Source: Calliopsis andreniformis (Eukaryota > Arthropoda > Insecta > Hymenoptera > Andrenidae). Taken from it: a DNA stretch of 64,000 nt. Positions 52,465 to 63,770 of this stretch are shown here, piece after piece. The translations under genes were made by a program, and so were the position numbers. Each line of letters begins with the position of its first letter. Positions within the stretch are counted from its first letter, which is position 1. The notes beneath the pieces were generated by a model, which ran no database searches, was not told where the DNA came from, and saw only the letters and a list, made by a program, of their open reading frames with translations. The stretch covers positions 2,666,001-2,730,000 of the forward strand of contig NW_027480480.1 in the NCBI RefSeq assembly GCF_051401765.1. Reading direction: 5' to 3'.

Positions 52465-53040
52465 GGATTGATGAATGAGGATGAGGGCTGAGGTTTGAGG
52501 ATTGAGGATTTAGGTCTGAGGACTGAGGATTGAGGATTGAGGGTTGAGGATTGAGGATTGAAGATTGAGGATTGAGGATTGAGGATTGAGGATTGAAGAT
52601 CGAAGATTGAAGATTGAGGATTGATGAATGAGGATGAGGGCTGAGGTTTGAGGATTGAGGATTTAGGTCTGAGGACTGAGGATTGAGGGTTGAGAATTGA
52701 GGATTGAGGATTGAGGATTGAGGATTGAAGACTGAGGATTGAGGATTGAGGATTGATGAATGAGGATGAGGGCTGAGGTTTGAGGATTGAGGATTTAGGT
52801 TTGAGGAGCGAGGATTGAGGATTGAGGATTGAGGATCGAGGACTGAGGATTGACGATTCAGTATTGAAGATTGAGGGTTGATCACTGAGGATTGAGTATT
52901 GAGGATTGAAGTTTGAGTACTGAGGATTGAGGATTGAAGATTGAGTATTGAGGATTGAAGATTGAGGATTGAGGATTGAGGATTGATGAATGAGGATGAG
53001 GGCTGAGGTTTCAGGATTGAGGATTTAGGTCTGAGGACTG
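52465..53040 (+). repeat. Short irregular higher-order repeat (153/132/230-bp spacing)
   Basis: The string ATGAATGAGGATGAGGGC occurs at 52471, 52624, 52756 and 52986, each time followed by TTTGAGG, ATTGAGG, ATTTAGG and a TCTGAGG or TTTGAGG variant. Spacing is 153, 132 and 230 bp, so units expanded by different numbers of heptamers. All four carry the same 6-mer phase shift (ATGAGG). Confidence 0.8.
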
Positions 53041-56000
53041 AGGATTGAGGGTTGAGAATTGAGGATTGAGGATTGAGGATTGAAGACTGAGGATTGGGTA
53101 TTGAGGATTGAAGAATGAGGATTGAGGATTGAGGATTGAGGATTGAGGATTGAGGATAGAGGATTGAGGATTGAGGATTGAGGATTGAAGATTGAAGATT
53201 CAATATTAATGATTGAAGATTGCAGATTGAGTATTGAGTAATGAAAACTGTGAATTGATGATATTCTATTGAGGATTGAGGATTTACAACTGATTGTAGA
53301 GGACCGAGGGCTGAAGATTGAGGATTCAGGATTGAGGATTCAGGATTGAGGTTTGAGGACTGAGGATTGAAGATTGAGGATTGAGGACTGAGTATTGAGG
53401 ATTGAGGATTGAGTATTGAGGATTGAGGATGGAAGACTGAGGATTGGGTATTGAGGATTGAACGTTGAGGATTGAGGGTTGAGGATTGAGGATTGAGGAT
53501 TGAAGATTGAAGATTGAATATTAATGATTGAAGATTGCGGATTGAGGATTGAGGGTTGTGGATTGAGGACGAGGACTGAGGGTTGAGTATTTGAGTTTGA
53601 AGTCTGAGGATTGAGGATTGAGGATTGAGGATTGAAGATTGAGGATTGGGGATTGAGGATTGACGATTGAGTATTGAGCATTGACGATTGAGAATTGAGG
53701 ATTGTGGATTGAGTATTGAGGATTGAGGATTGAGGATTGAAGATTGAATATTGATGATTGAAGATTGAGGATTGAGGATTGAGGGTTGCGGATTGAGGAC
53801 GAGGACTGAGGGTTGAGTATAGGTGTTTGAAGTCTGAGGATTGAGGATTGAGGATTAAGAAATGAGGATTGAGGATTGAGGATTGAAGATTGAGTATTGA
53901 GGATTGAAGATTGAGGATTGAGGATTGAGGATTGAGGATTGAGGATTGAAGATTGAGGATTGGGGATTGAGGATTGACGATTGAGTATTGCGCACTGAGG
54001 ATTGAGAATTGAGGATTGAGGATTGAGTATTGAGTATTGAGGATGGAAGACTGAGGATTGGGTATTGAGGATTGAACGTTGAGGATTGAGGGCTGAGGAT
54101 TGAGGATTGTGGATTGAAGATTGAAGATTGAATATTAATGATTGAAGATTGAGGATTGAGGATTGAGGGTTGTGGATTGAGGACGAGGACTGAGGGTTTA
54201 GTATTGGTGTTTGAAGTCTGAGGATTGAGGATTGAGGATTGAGGATTGAAGATTGAGGATTCGGTATTGAGGATTGAAGAATGAGGATTGAGGAGTGAGG
54301 ACTGAGGATTGAGGATAGAGGATTGAGGATTGAGGTTTGAGGATTGAGGATTGAAGATTGAGTATTGAGGATTGAAGATTGAGGATTGAGGATTGAGGAT
54401 TGAGGATTGAGGACTGAGTGTTGAGGGTTGCGTGATGAGAATTGATGTTTGTGGATTGAGATTTGAAGATTGAAGAATGGGGATTGAGTATTGAAAACTG
54501 TGAATTGAGGATATTCTATTGAGGATTGAGGTTTGACAATTGATTGCTGAGGACTTATGGCTGAAGATTGAGGATTCAGGATTGAGGATTCGGGGTGGAG
54601 GTTTGAGGTCTGAGGATTGATGGTTGAGGATGAAGGATTGAGGATTGAGGATTGACGCTTGAGGATTGAGGATTGATGATGGAGGATTGAAGAGAGAGGA
54701 CTGAGTGTTGATGATTGAGTGTTGAGAATTAATGTTTGAGGATTGAGATTTGATTATTGAATATTTTGGATTGAGTATTGAACCATGAGAATTCAGGATA
54801 TTCTATTGAGTATTGAGAATTGAGGATTGACGGTTGAGTATTGAGGATTGATGGTTGAGGGTTGTGCGTTGAATATTGAGGATTGAGGATTGAGGATTGA
54901 GGATTGGGGATTGAGGATTGAAGGTTGAGTATTGATGATTGAAGATTGAGGATTGAGGATTGAGGGTTGAGGTTTGAGGACGAGGACTGACGGTTGAAGA
55001 TTGAGGTTTGAGGATTGAGGATTGAGGACTGGGGACTGAGGATTGAGGATTGAGCATTGAGCATTGAGGATTGAAGATTGAGGACTGAGGATTGAGGATT
55101 GAAGATTGAGTATTGAGGATTGAAGGTTGAGGATTGAGGATTGAGGATTGAGGATTCAGGATGAGGGCTGAGGGTTGAGGATTGAGGTTTGAGGACTGAG
55201 GACTGAGGATTGAGGATTGAGAATTGAGGATTGATGATTGAGGATTGAAGATTGAGGATTGAGGATTAAGGATTGAAGGGTCAGTAATGAGGATTGAAGA
55301 TAGAGAATTGAGAATTGAGGATTGAACATTGAGGACTGAGTGTTGCGGGTTGAGTGATGAGAATTGATGTTTGTGGATAGTGGTTTGAAGATTGCAGATC
55401 GAGTATTGAGTGTTGAAAGCTGTGAATTGAGGATATTCTACTGAGGATTGAGGATTGACTACTGATTGCTGAGGACTGAGGGCTGAAGATTGAGGACTCA
55501 GGATTGAGGATTCAGAATTGCGGTTTGTGGACTGAGGATTGAGGATTGAAGATTGTGGATTGAGGATTGAGGATTGATGATTGAGGATTGAGGTTTGAGG
55601 ATTGAAGATTGAGGATTGGGTATTGAGGTTTGAGCATTGGGGGTTGAGGTTTCAGGACGAGGACTGACGGTTGAGGATTGAGAATTGAGGATTGACGCTT
55701 GAGGATTGAGGATTGAGGATGGAGGATTGAAGAGAGAGGACTGAGTGTTGAGGATTGCGTGTTGAGGATTGATGTTTGAGGACTGAGATTTGATTATTGA
55801 ATATTGTGGATTGAGTATTGGACCAGGAGAATTCAGGATATTCTTTTGGGTATTGAGAATTGAGGGTTGATGGTTGAGTATTGAGGATTGATGGTTGAGG
55901 GTGGTGCGTTGAATATTGAGGATTGAGGATTGAGGATTGAGGATTGAGGATTGAGGATTGAAGATTGAGTATTGATGATTGAAGATTGAGGATTGAGGAT

Positions 56001-56109
56001 TGAGGGTTGAGGTTTGAGGACGACGACTGACGGTTGAGGATTGAGGTTTAAGGATTGAGGATTGAGGATTGAGGACTGAAGGTTGAGTATTGATGATTGA
56101 AGATTGAGG

Positions 56110-58257
56110 ATTCAGTATTGATGGTTGTGGATTGAGGACGAGGTCTGAGGGTTCAGTATTGATGTTTGAGGTCTGAGGATTGAGGATTGAGGATTGAGAA
56201 TTGAGGACTGAGGATTGAGGATTGAAGATAGAGGATTAGGTGTTGAGGATTGAAGAATGTGGATTGAGGATTGAGGATTGAGGATTGAGGATTGAAGACT
56301 GAGTATTGAGGATTGAAGATTGAGGATTGCGTATCGAGTATTGTGGATTGCGGACTGAGGATTGAGGATTGCAGATTGAGTATTGTGGATTGAAGATTGA
56401 GGATTGAGGATTGAGGATTGAGGTTTGAGGATTGAAGATTGAGGATTGGGGATTGAGGATTGACCATTGAGTATTGAGTATTGAGGATTGAGAATTGAGG
56501 ATTGAGGATTGAAGATTGAGGATTGGGTATTGAGGATTGAACATTGAGGATTGAGGATTGAGGATTGAGGTTTGAGGATTGAAGATTGAGTATTGAGGAT
56601 TGAGGATTGAGCATTGAGGATTGAGGATGAGGGCTGAGGGTTGAGGGTAGGGGTTTGAGGACTGAGGACTGAGGATTCAGGATTGAGAACTGAGGACTGA
56701 GGATTGAGGATTGAAGATTGCGGATTGAGGATTGAGGATGAGGGCTGAGGGTTGAGGATTGAGGTTTGTGGACTGAGGAATGAGGATTGAGGATTGAGAG
56801 TTGAGGATTGAGGATTGAGGATTGAAGATTGAGGATTGGGTGTTGAGGATTGAAGAATGGGGATTGAGGAATGAGGATTGAGGATTGAGGATTTAGGATT
56901 CAAGATTGAGTATTGAGGATTGAAGCCTGGCGATTGAGGATTGAGGATTGAGGATTGACGATTGAGGATGGAGGATTGAAGATTGAGTATTGAGGATTGA
57001 AGATTGAGGATCGAGGATTGAGGATTGAGGATTGAGTATTGAAGATTGAGGATTGGGGACTGAGTGTTGAGTGTTGAATGATGAGAATTGATGTTTGTGA
57101 ATAAAGATTTGAAAATTGCAGATTGAGTATTGAGTATTGAAAACTGTGAATTGATGATATTCTATTGAGGATTGATAATTGACAACTGATTGTTGAGGAC
57201 TGAGGTCTGAAGATTGAGGATTCAGGATTGAGGATACAGGTTTGAGGTTCGAGGACTGAGGATTGAGGGTTGAGGATTGAGGTTTCAGGATTGAGGATTG
57301 AGGATTGAGGATTGAAGATTGAGTATTGGGTATTGCGGATTGAACATTGAGGATTGACGATTGAGGATTGAGGATTGAGGACTGAGGATTGAGGATTGAT
57401 GAATGAGGATTGAGGATTGAGAATTGAGGATTGAGGATTGAGGATTGAAGATTGAGGCCTTGGCATTGAGGATTGAAGAATGAGGATTGAGGATTGAGGA
57501 TTGAAGATTGAGGATTGCTGATTGAGTATCGAGGATTGAAGATTGAGGGTTGAGGATTGAGGATTGAGGATTGAGCATTGAGGATTGAGGATTGAGTATT
57601 GACAATTGAGGACTGAGGATTGAGGATTGAAGATAGAGGATTAGGTGTTGAGGATTGAAGAATGTGGATTGAGGATTGAGGATTGAGGATTGAGGATTGA
57701 AGACTGAGTATTGAGTATTGAAGATTGAGGATTGCGTATCGAGGATTGAGGATTGCGGACTGAGGATTGAGGATTGCAGATTGAGTATTGAGGATTGAAG
57801 ATTGAGGATTGAGGATTGAGGATTGAGGATTGAGGATTGAAGATTGAGGATTGGGGATTGAGGATTGACGATTGAGTATTGAGTATTGAGGATTGAGAAT
57901 TGAGGATTGAGGATTGAGGATTGAAGATTGAGGATTGGGTATTGAGGATTGAACATTGAGGATTGAGGATTGAGGATTGAGGTTTGAGGATTGAAGATTG
58001 AGTATTGAGGATTGAGGATTGAGGATTGAGGATTGAGTATGAGGGCTGACGGTTGAGGGTAGGGGTTTGAGGACTGAGGACTGAGGATTGAGGATTGAGA
58101 ACTGAGGACTGAGGATTGAGGATTGAAGATTGAGGATTGAGGATTGAGGATGAGGGCTGCGGGTTGAGGATTGAGGTTTGTGGACTGAGGAATGAGGATT
58201 GAGAATTGAGGATTGTGGATTGAGTATTGAGGATTGAGGATTGAGGATTGAAGATTG
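56110..58257 (+). repeat. Diverged and rearranged copies of the 2.75-kb unit
   Basis: Parts of this stretch match the following units at other offsets. About 56.8-57.25 kb matches 59.05-59.5 kb at offset 2,249 (GAAGCCTGGC at 56922/59171; ATATTCT at 57157/59406). The GAGGGTAGGGGTTTGAGG string at about 56.65 kb recurs near 58.04, 58.89 and 61.64 kb. Order and spacing are disturbed relative to the clean tandem units that follow. Confidence 0.75.
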
Positions 58258-61010
58258 AATATTGATTATTGGAGATTGAGGATCGAGGATTGAGGGTTGT
58301 GGATTGAGGACGAGGACTGAGGGTTGAGTATTGATGTTTGAGGTCTGAGGATTGAGGATTGAGGATTGAGAATTGAGGACTCAAGATTGAGGATTGAAGA
58401 TTGAGGATTGGGTGTTGAGGATTGAAGAATGTGGATTGAGGATTGATTATTGAGGATTGAGGATTAAAGATTGAGTATTGAGGATTGAAGATTGAAGACT
58501 GAGGATTGAGGATTGAGGATTGAGGGTTGAGGGTTGAAGATTGAGGATTGGGTATTGCGGATTGAACATAGAGGATTGAAGGTTGAGGATTGGGTGTTGA
58601 GGATAGGTGATTGAGGATTGAGGATTGAGGATTGAGGATTGAGGATTGAGCATTGAAGATTCAGTATTGAGGATTGAAGATTGAGGATTGAGGATTGAGG
58701 ATTGAGGATTGAAGATTGAGTATTGAGGATTGAAGCCTGAGGATTGAGGATTGATGATTGAAGACTGAAGATTGGGTATTGAGGATTGAACATTGAGGAT
58801 TGAGGATTGAGGATTGAGGTTTGAGGATTGAAGATTGAGTATTGAGGATTGAGGATTGAGGATTGAGGATTGAGTATGAGGGCTGAGGGTTGAGGGTAGG
58901 GGTTTGAGGACTGAGGACTGAGGATTGAGGATTGAGAACTGAGGACTGAGGATTGAGGATTGAAGATTGAGGATTGAGGATTGAGGATGAGGGCTGTGGG
59001 TTGAGGATTGAGGTTTGTGGACTGAGGAATGAGGATTGAGGATTGAGAGTTGAGGATTGAGGATTGAGGATTGAAGACTGAGGATTGGGTGTTGAGGATT
59101 GAAGAATGAGGATTGAGGAATGAGGATTGAGGATTGAGGATTTAGGATTCAAGATTGAGTATTGAGGATTGAAGCCTGGCGATTGAGGATTGAGGATTGA
59201 GGATTGACGATTGAGGATGGAGGATTGAAGATTGAGTATTGAGGATTGAAGATTGAGGATCGAGGATTGAGGATTGAGGATTGAGTATTGAAGATTGAGG
59301 ATTGGGGACTGAGTGTTGAGTGTTGAATGATGAGAATTGATGTTTGTGAATAAAGATTTGAAAATTGCAGATTGAGTATTGAGTATTGAAAACTGTGAAT
59401 TGATGATATTCTATTGAGGATTGATAATTGACAACTGATTGTTGAGGACTGAGGTCTGAAGATTGAGGATTCGGGATTGAGGATACAGGTTTGAGGTTCG
59501 AGGACTGAGGATTGAGGGTTGAGGATTGAGGTTTGAGGATTGAGGATTGAGGATTGAGGATTGAAGATTGAGTATTGGGTATTGCGGATTGAACATTGAG
59601 GATTGACGATTGAGGATTGAGGATTGAGGACTGAGGATTGAGGATTGATGATTGAGGATTGAGGATTGAGAATTGAGGATTGAGGATTGAGGATTGAGAT
59701 CTGATTGTTGAGGACTGAGGTCTGAAGACTGAGGATTCAGGTTTGAGGATTCAGGATTGAGGTTTGAGGACTGAGGATTGAGGATTGAGGATTGAGGATT
59801 GAGGATTGAGGATTGAGGATTGAGGATTGAGGATTGAAGATTGAGGTTTGGGTATTGAGGATTGATCATTGAGGATTGTGGATTGAGTATTGAGGACTGA
59901 GGATTGAGGATTGAAGATTGAATATTGATGATTGAAGATTGAGGATAGAGGATTGAGGGTTGTGGATTGAGGACGAGGACTGAGGGTTCAGTATTGATGT
60001 TTGAGGTCTGAGGATTGAGGATTGAGGATTGAGAATTGAGGACTGAGGATTGAGGATTGAAGATAGAGGATTGGGTGTTGAGGATTGAAGAATGTGGATT
60101 GAGGATTGAGGATTGAGGATTGAGGATTGAAGATTGAGTATTGAGGACTGAAGATTGAGGATTGAGGATTGAGGATTGAGGATTGAGGGTTGAGGATTGA
60201 AGATTGAGGATTGGGTATTGCGGATTGAACATTGAGGATTGAAGATTGAGGGTTGGGTGTTGAGGATTGAAGAATGAGGATTGAGGATTGAGGATTGAGG
60301 ATTGAGGATTGAAGATTCAGTATTGAGGGATGAAGATTGAGGATTATGGATTGAGGATTGAGGATTGAAGATTGAGTATAGAGGATTGAAGATTGTGGAT
60401 TGAGGACGGAGTATTGAGGATTGAGGATTGAGTATTGAGGATTGAGGATGGAAGACTGAGGATTGGGTATTGAGGATTGAACGTTGAGGGTTGAGGGTTG
60501 AGGATTGAGGATTGAGGATTGAAGATTGAAGATTGAATATTAATGATTGAAGATTGAGGATCGAGGATTGAGGGTTGTGGATTGAGGACGAGGACTGAGG
60601 GTTCAGTATTGGTGTTTGAAGTCTGAGGATTCAGGATTGAGGATTGAGAATTGAGGACTGAGGATTGAGGATTGAAGATTGAGGATTCGGTATTGAGGAT
60701 TGAAGAATGAGGATTGAGGAGTGAGGACTGAGGATTGAGTCTTGCAGATTGAGTATTGAGGATTGAATATTGAGGATTGAGGATTGAGGATTGAGGATTG
60801 AGGATTGAGGATTGAGGATTGAGGATTGAGGATTGAAGATTGAGTATTGAGGATTGAAGATTGAGGATTGAGGATTGAGGATTGAGGATTGAGGATTGAA
60901 GATTGAGGATTCGGGATTGAGGATTGACGATTGAGTATTGAGCATTGACTATTGAGAATTGAGGATTGTGGTTTGAGTATTGAGGATTGAGGATTGATAA
61001 TTGAAGATTG
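58258..61010 (+). repeat. 2.75-kb tandem unit, copy 1 (2,753 bp)
   Basis: Starts at AATATTGATTATTGGAGATT (58,258) and repeats at 61,011 and 63,771. Offset to copy 2 is 2,753 up to about 59.6 kb and 2,760 after it, because copy 2 has one extra canonical heptamer near 62.45 kb. It contains one M1 (59406, with the distinctive GAATAAAGATTTGAAAATTG variant) and M2 copies near 58.31, 59.97 and 60.59 kb. Confidence 0.9.
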
Positions 61011-63770
61011 AATATTGATTATTGAAGATTGAGGATCGAGGATTGAGGGTTGTGGATTGAGGACGAGGACTGAGGGTTGAGTATTGATGTTTGAGGTCTG
61101 AGGATTGAGGATTGAGGATTGAGAATTGAGGACTGAAGATTGAGGATTGTAGATTGAGGATTGGGTGTTGAGGATTGAAGAATGTGGATTGAGGATTGAT
61201 TATTGAGGATTGAGGATTGAAGATTGAGTATTGAGGATTGAAGATTGAAGACTGAGGATTGAGGATTGAGGATTGAGGGTTGAGGGCTGAAGATTGAGGA
61301 TTGGGTATTGCGGATTGAACGTAGAGGATTGATGGTTGAGGATTGGGTGTTGAGGATAGGTGATTGAGGATTGAGGATTGAGGATTGAGGATTGAGGATT
61401 GAGCATTGAAGATACAGTATTGAGGATTGAAGATTGAGGATTGAGGATTGAGGATTGAGGATTGAAGATTGAGTATTGAGGATTGAAGCCTGAGGATTGA
61501 GGATTGATGATTGAAGACTGAAGATTGGGTATTGAGGATTGAACATTGAGGTTTGAGGATTGAGGATTGAGGTTTGAGGATTGAAGATTGAGTATTGAGG
61601 ATTGAGGATTGAGGATTGAGGATTGAGTATGAGGGCTGAGGGTTGAGGGTAGGGGTTTGAGGACAGAGGACTGAGGATTGAGGATTGAGAACTGAGGACT
61701 GAGGATTGAGGATTGAAGATTGAGGATTGAGGATTGAGGATGAGGGCTGAGGGTTGAGGATTGAGGTTTGTGGACTGAGGAATGAGGATTGAGGATTGAG
61801 AGTTGAGGATTGAGGATTGAGGATTGAAGACTGAGGATTGGGTGTTGAGGATTGAAGAATGAGGATTGAGGAATGAGGATTGAGGATTGAGGATTTAGGA
61901 TTCAAGATTGAGTATTGAGGATTGAAGCCTGGCGATTGAGGATTGAGGATTGAGGATTGACGATTGAGGATGGAGGATTGAAGATTGAGTATTGAGGATT
62001 GAAGATTGAGGATCGAGGATTGAGGATTGAGGATTGAGTATTGAAGATTGAGGATTGGGGACTGAGTGTTGAGTGTTGAATGATGAGAATTGATGTTTGT
62101 GAATAAAGATTTGAAAATTGCAGATTGAGTATTGAGTATTGAAAACTGTGAATTGATGATATTCTATTGAGGATTGATAATTGACAACTGATTGTTGAGG
62201 ACTGAGGTCTGAAGATTGAGGATTCGGGATTGAGGATACAGGTTTGAGGTTCGAGGACTGAGGATTGAGGGTTGAGGATTGAGGTTTGAGGATTGAGGAT
62301 TGAGGATTGAGGATTGAAGATTGAGTATTGGGTATTGCGGATTGAACATTGAGGATTGACGATTGAGGATTGAGGATTGAGGACTGAGGATTGAGGATTG
62401 ATGATTGAGGATTGAGGATTGAGAATTGAGGATTGAGGATTGAGGATTGAGGATTGAGATCTGATTGTTGAGGACTGAGGTCTGAAGACTGAGGATTCAG
62501 GTTTGAGGATTCAGGATTGAGGTTTGAGGACTGAGGATTGAGGATTGAGGATTGAGGATTGAGGATTGAGGATTGAGGATTGAGGATTGAGGATTGAAGA
62601 TTGAGGTTTGGGTATTGAGGATTGATCATTGAGGATTGTGGATTGAGTATTGAGGACTGAGGATTGAGGATTGAAGATTGAATATTGATGATTGAAGATT
62701 GAGGATAGAGGATTGAGGGTTGTGGATTGAGGACGAGGACTGAGGGTTCAGTATTGATGTTTGAGGTCTGAGGATTGAGGATTGAGGATTGAGAATTGAG
62801 GACTGAGGATTGAGGATTGAAGATAGAGGATTGGGTGTTGAGGATTGAAGAATGTGGATTGAGGATTGAGGATTGAGGATTGAGGATTGAAGATTGAGTA
62901 TTGAGGACTGAAGGTTGAGGATTGAGGATTGAGGATTGAGGATTGAGGGTTGAGGATTGAAGATTGAGGATTGGGTATTGCGGATTGAACATTGAGGATT
63001 GAAGATTGAGGGTTGGGTGTTGAGGATTGAAGAATGAGGATTGAGGATTGAGGATTGAGGATTGAGGATTGAAGATTCAGTATTGAGGGATGAAGATTGA
63101 GGATTATGGATTGAGGATTGAGGATTGAAGATTGAGTATAGAGGATTGAAGATTGTGGATTGAGGACGGAGTATTGAGGATTGAGGATTGAGTATTGAGG
63201 ATTGAGGATGGAAGACTGAGGATTGGGTATTGAGGATTGAACGTTGAGGGTTGAGGGTTGAGGATTGAGGATTGAGGATTGAAGATTGAAGATTGAATAT
63301 TAATGATTGAAGATTGAGGATCGAGGATTGAGGGTTGTGGATTGAGGACGAGGACTGAGGGTTCAGTATTGGTGTTTGAAGTCTGAGGATTCAGGATTGA
63401 GGATTGAGAATTGAGGACTGAGGATTGAGGATTGAAGATTGAGGATTCGGTATTGAGGATTGAAGAATGAGGATTGAGGAGTGAGGACTGAGGATTGAGT
63501 CTTGCAGATTGAGTATTGAGGATTGAATATTGAGGATTGAGGATTGAGGATTGAGGATTGAGGATTGAGGATTGAGGATTGAGGATTGAGGATTGAAGAT
63601 TGAGTATTGAGGATTGAAGATTGAGGATTGAGGATTGAGGATTGAGGATTGAGGATTGAAGATTGAGGATTCGGGATTGAGGATTGACGATTGAGTATTG
63701 AGCATTGACGATTGAGAATTGAGGATTGTGGTTTGAGTATTGAGGATTGAGGATTGATAATTGAAGATTG
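61011..63770 (+). repeat. 2.75-kb tandem unit, copy 2 (2,760 bp)
   Basis: Near-identical to 58,258-61,010. Where I compared long stretches (60,541-61,020 against 63,301-63,780) only an isolated substitution was seen, TTGACTATTG against TTGACGATTG near 60,949/63,709. The M1 in this copy has ATATTCT at 62159. Confidence 0.9.

Larger units (their letters stand above)
47739..56100 (+). repeat. Heterogeneous heptamer zone rich in M2
   Basis: About 8.4 kb without a long tandem unit. M1 copies are few (48364, 49238, 49818, 50644, 53261, 54511, 54798, 55433, 55838) and there is a 2.6-kb gap without M1 between 50,650 and 53,261. M2 is frequent, and a GAATATTAATGATTGAAG string recurs with it near 51.90, 53.52 and 54.13 kb and again at 60.54 and 63.30 kb. 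No gene or unique DNA is visible. Confidence 0.8.
189..62165 (+). repeat. M1: dispersed 26-heptamer divergent module, about 81 copies
   Basis: M1 is a block of about 180 bp whose heptamers are more diverged than the background but still in perfect register. In order they include ATTGATG, TTTGTGG, ATAGAGA, TTTGAAG, ATTGCAG, ATTGAAA, ACTGTGA, then ATATTCT, later ATTGACA, ACTGATT, GTTGAGG and two ATTCAGG/ATTCAGA units. The ATATTCT heptamer starts at, among others, 189 (variant), 1318, 1807, 2394, 2765, 3477, 3973, 4910, 5449 (variant), 6307, 7181, 8117, 8927, 9570, 10750, 11707, 12169, 12714, 13650, 14440, 14902, 15293, 16229, 17039, 17849, 18625, 19805, 20776, 21238, 21776, 22056, 22497, 23623, 24452, 25632, 26603, 27065, 27603, 27883, 28324, 29394, 30202, 30796, 31893, 32501, 33849, 34311, 34842, 35122, 35472, 36080, 36346, 36696, 37874, 38461, 39264, 39866, 40223, 41571, 42033, 42564, 42844, 43194, 43802, 44068, 45456, 46043, 46916, 47518, 48364, 49238, 49818, 50644, 53261, 54511, 54798, 55433, 55838, 57157, 59406 and 62159. 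It serves as a landmark for the higher-order units; no function can be read from it. Confidence 0.9.

Noticed and set aside
57100..62110. AATAAA-like polyadenylation signals near 57.11, 59.35 and 62.10 kb
   Set aside because: They are a single variant inside M1 (GAATAAAGATTTG) copied by duplication, with no gene upstream on the same strand.
274..63705. More than 100 long - strand ORFs as protein-coding genes
   Set aside because: All are degenerate ILNPQSS repeats produced by a stop-free heptamer. They occur only on one strand, overlap one another in different frames, often rely on GTG starts, and change length after 7n-bp indels that are not multiples of three. No domain or ribosome-binding context is visible.
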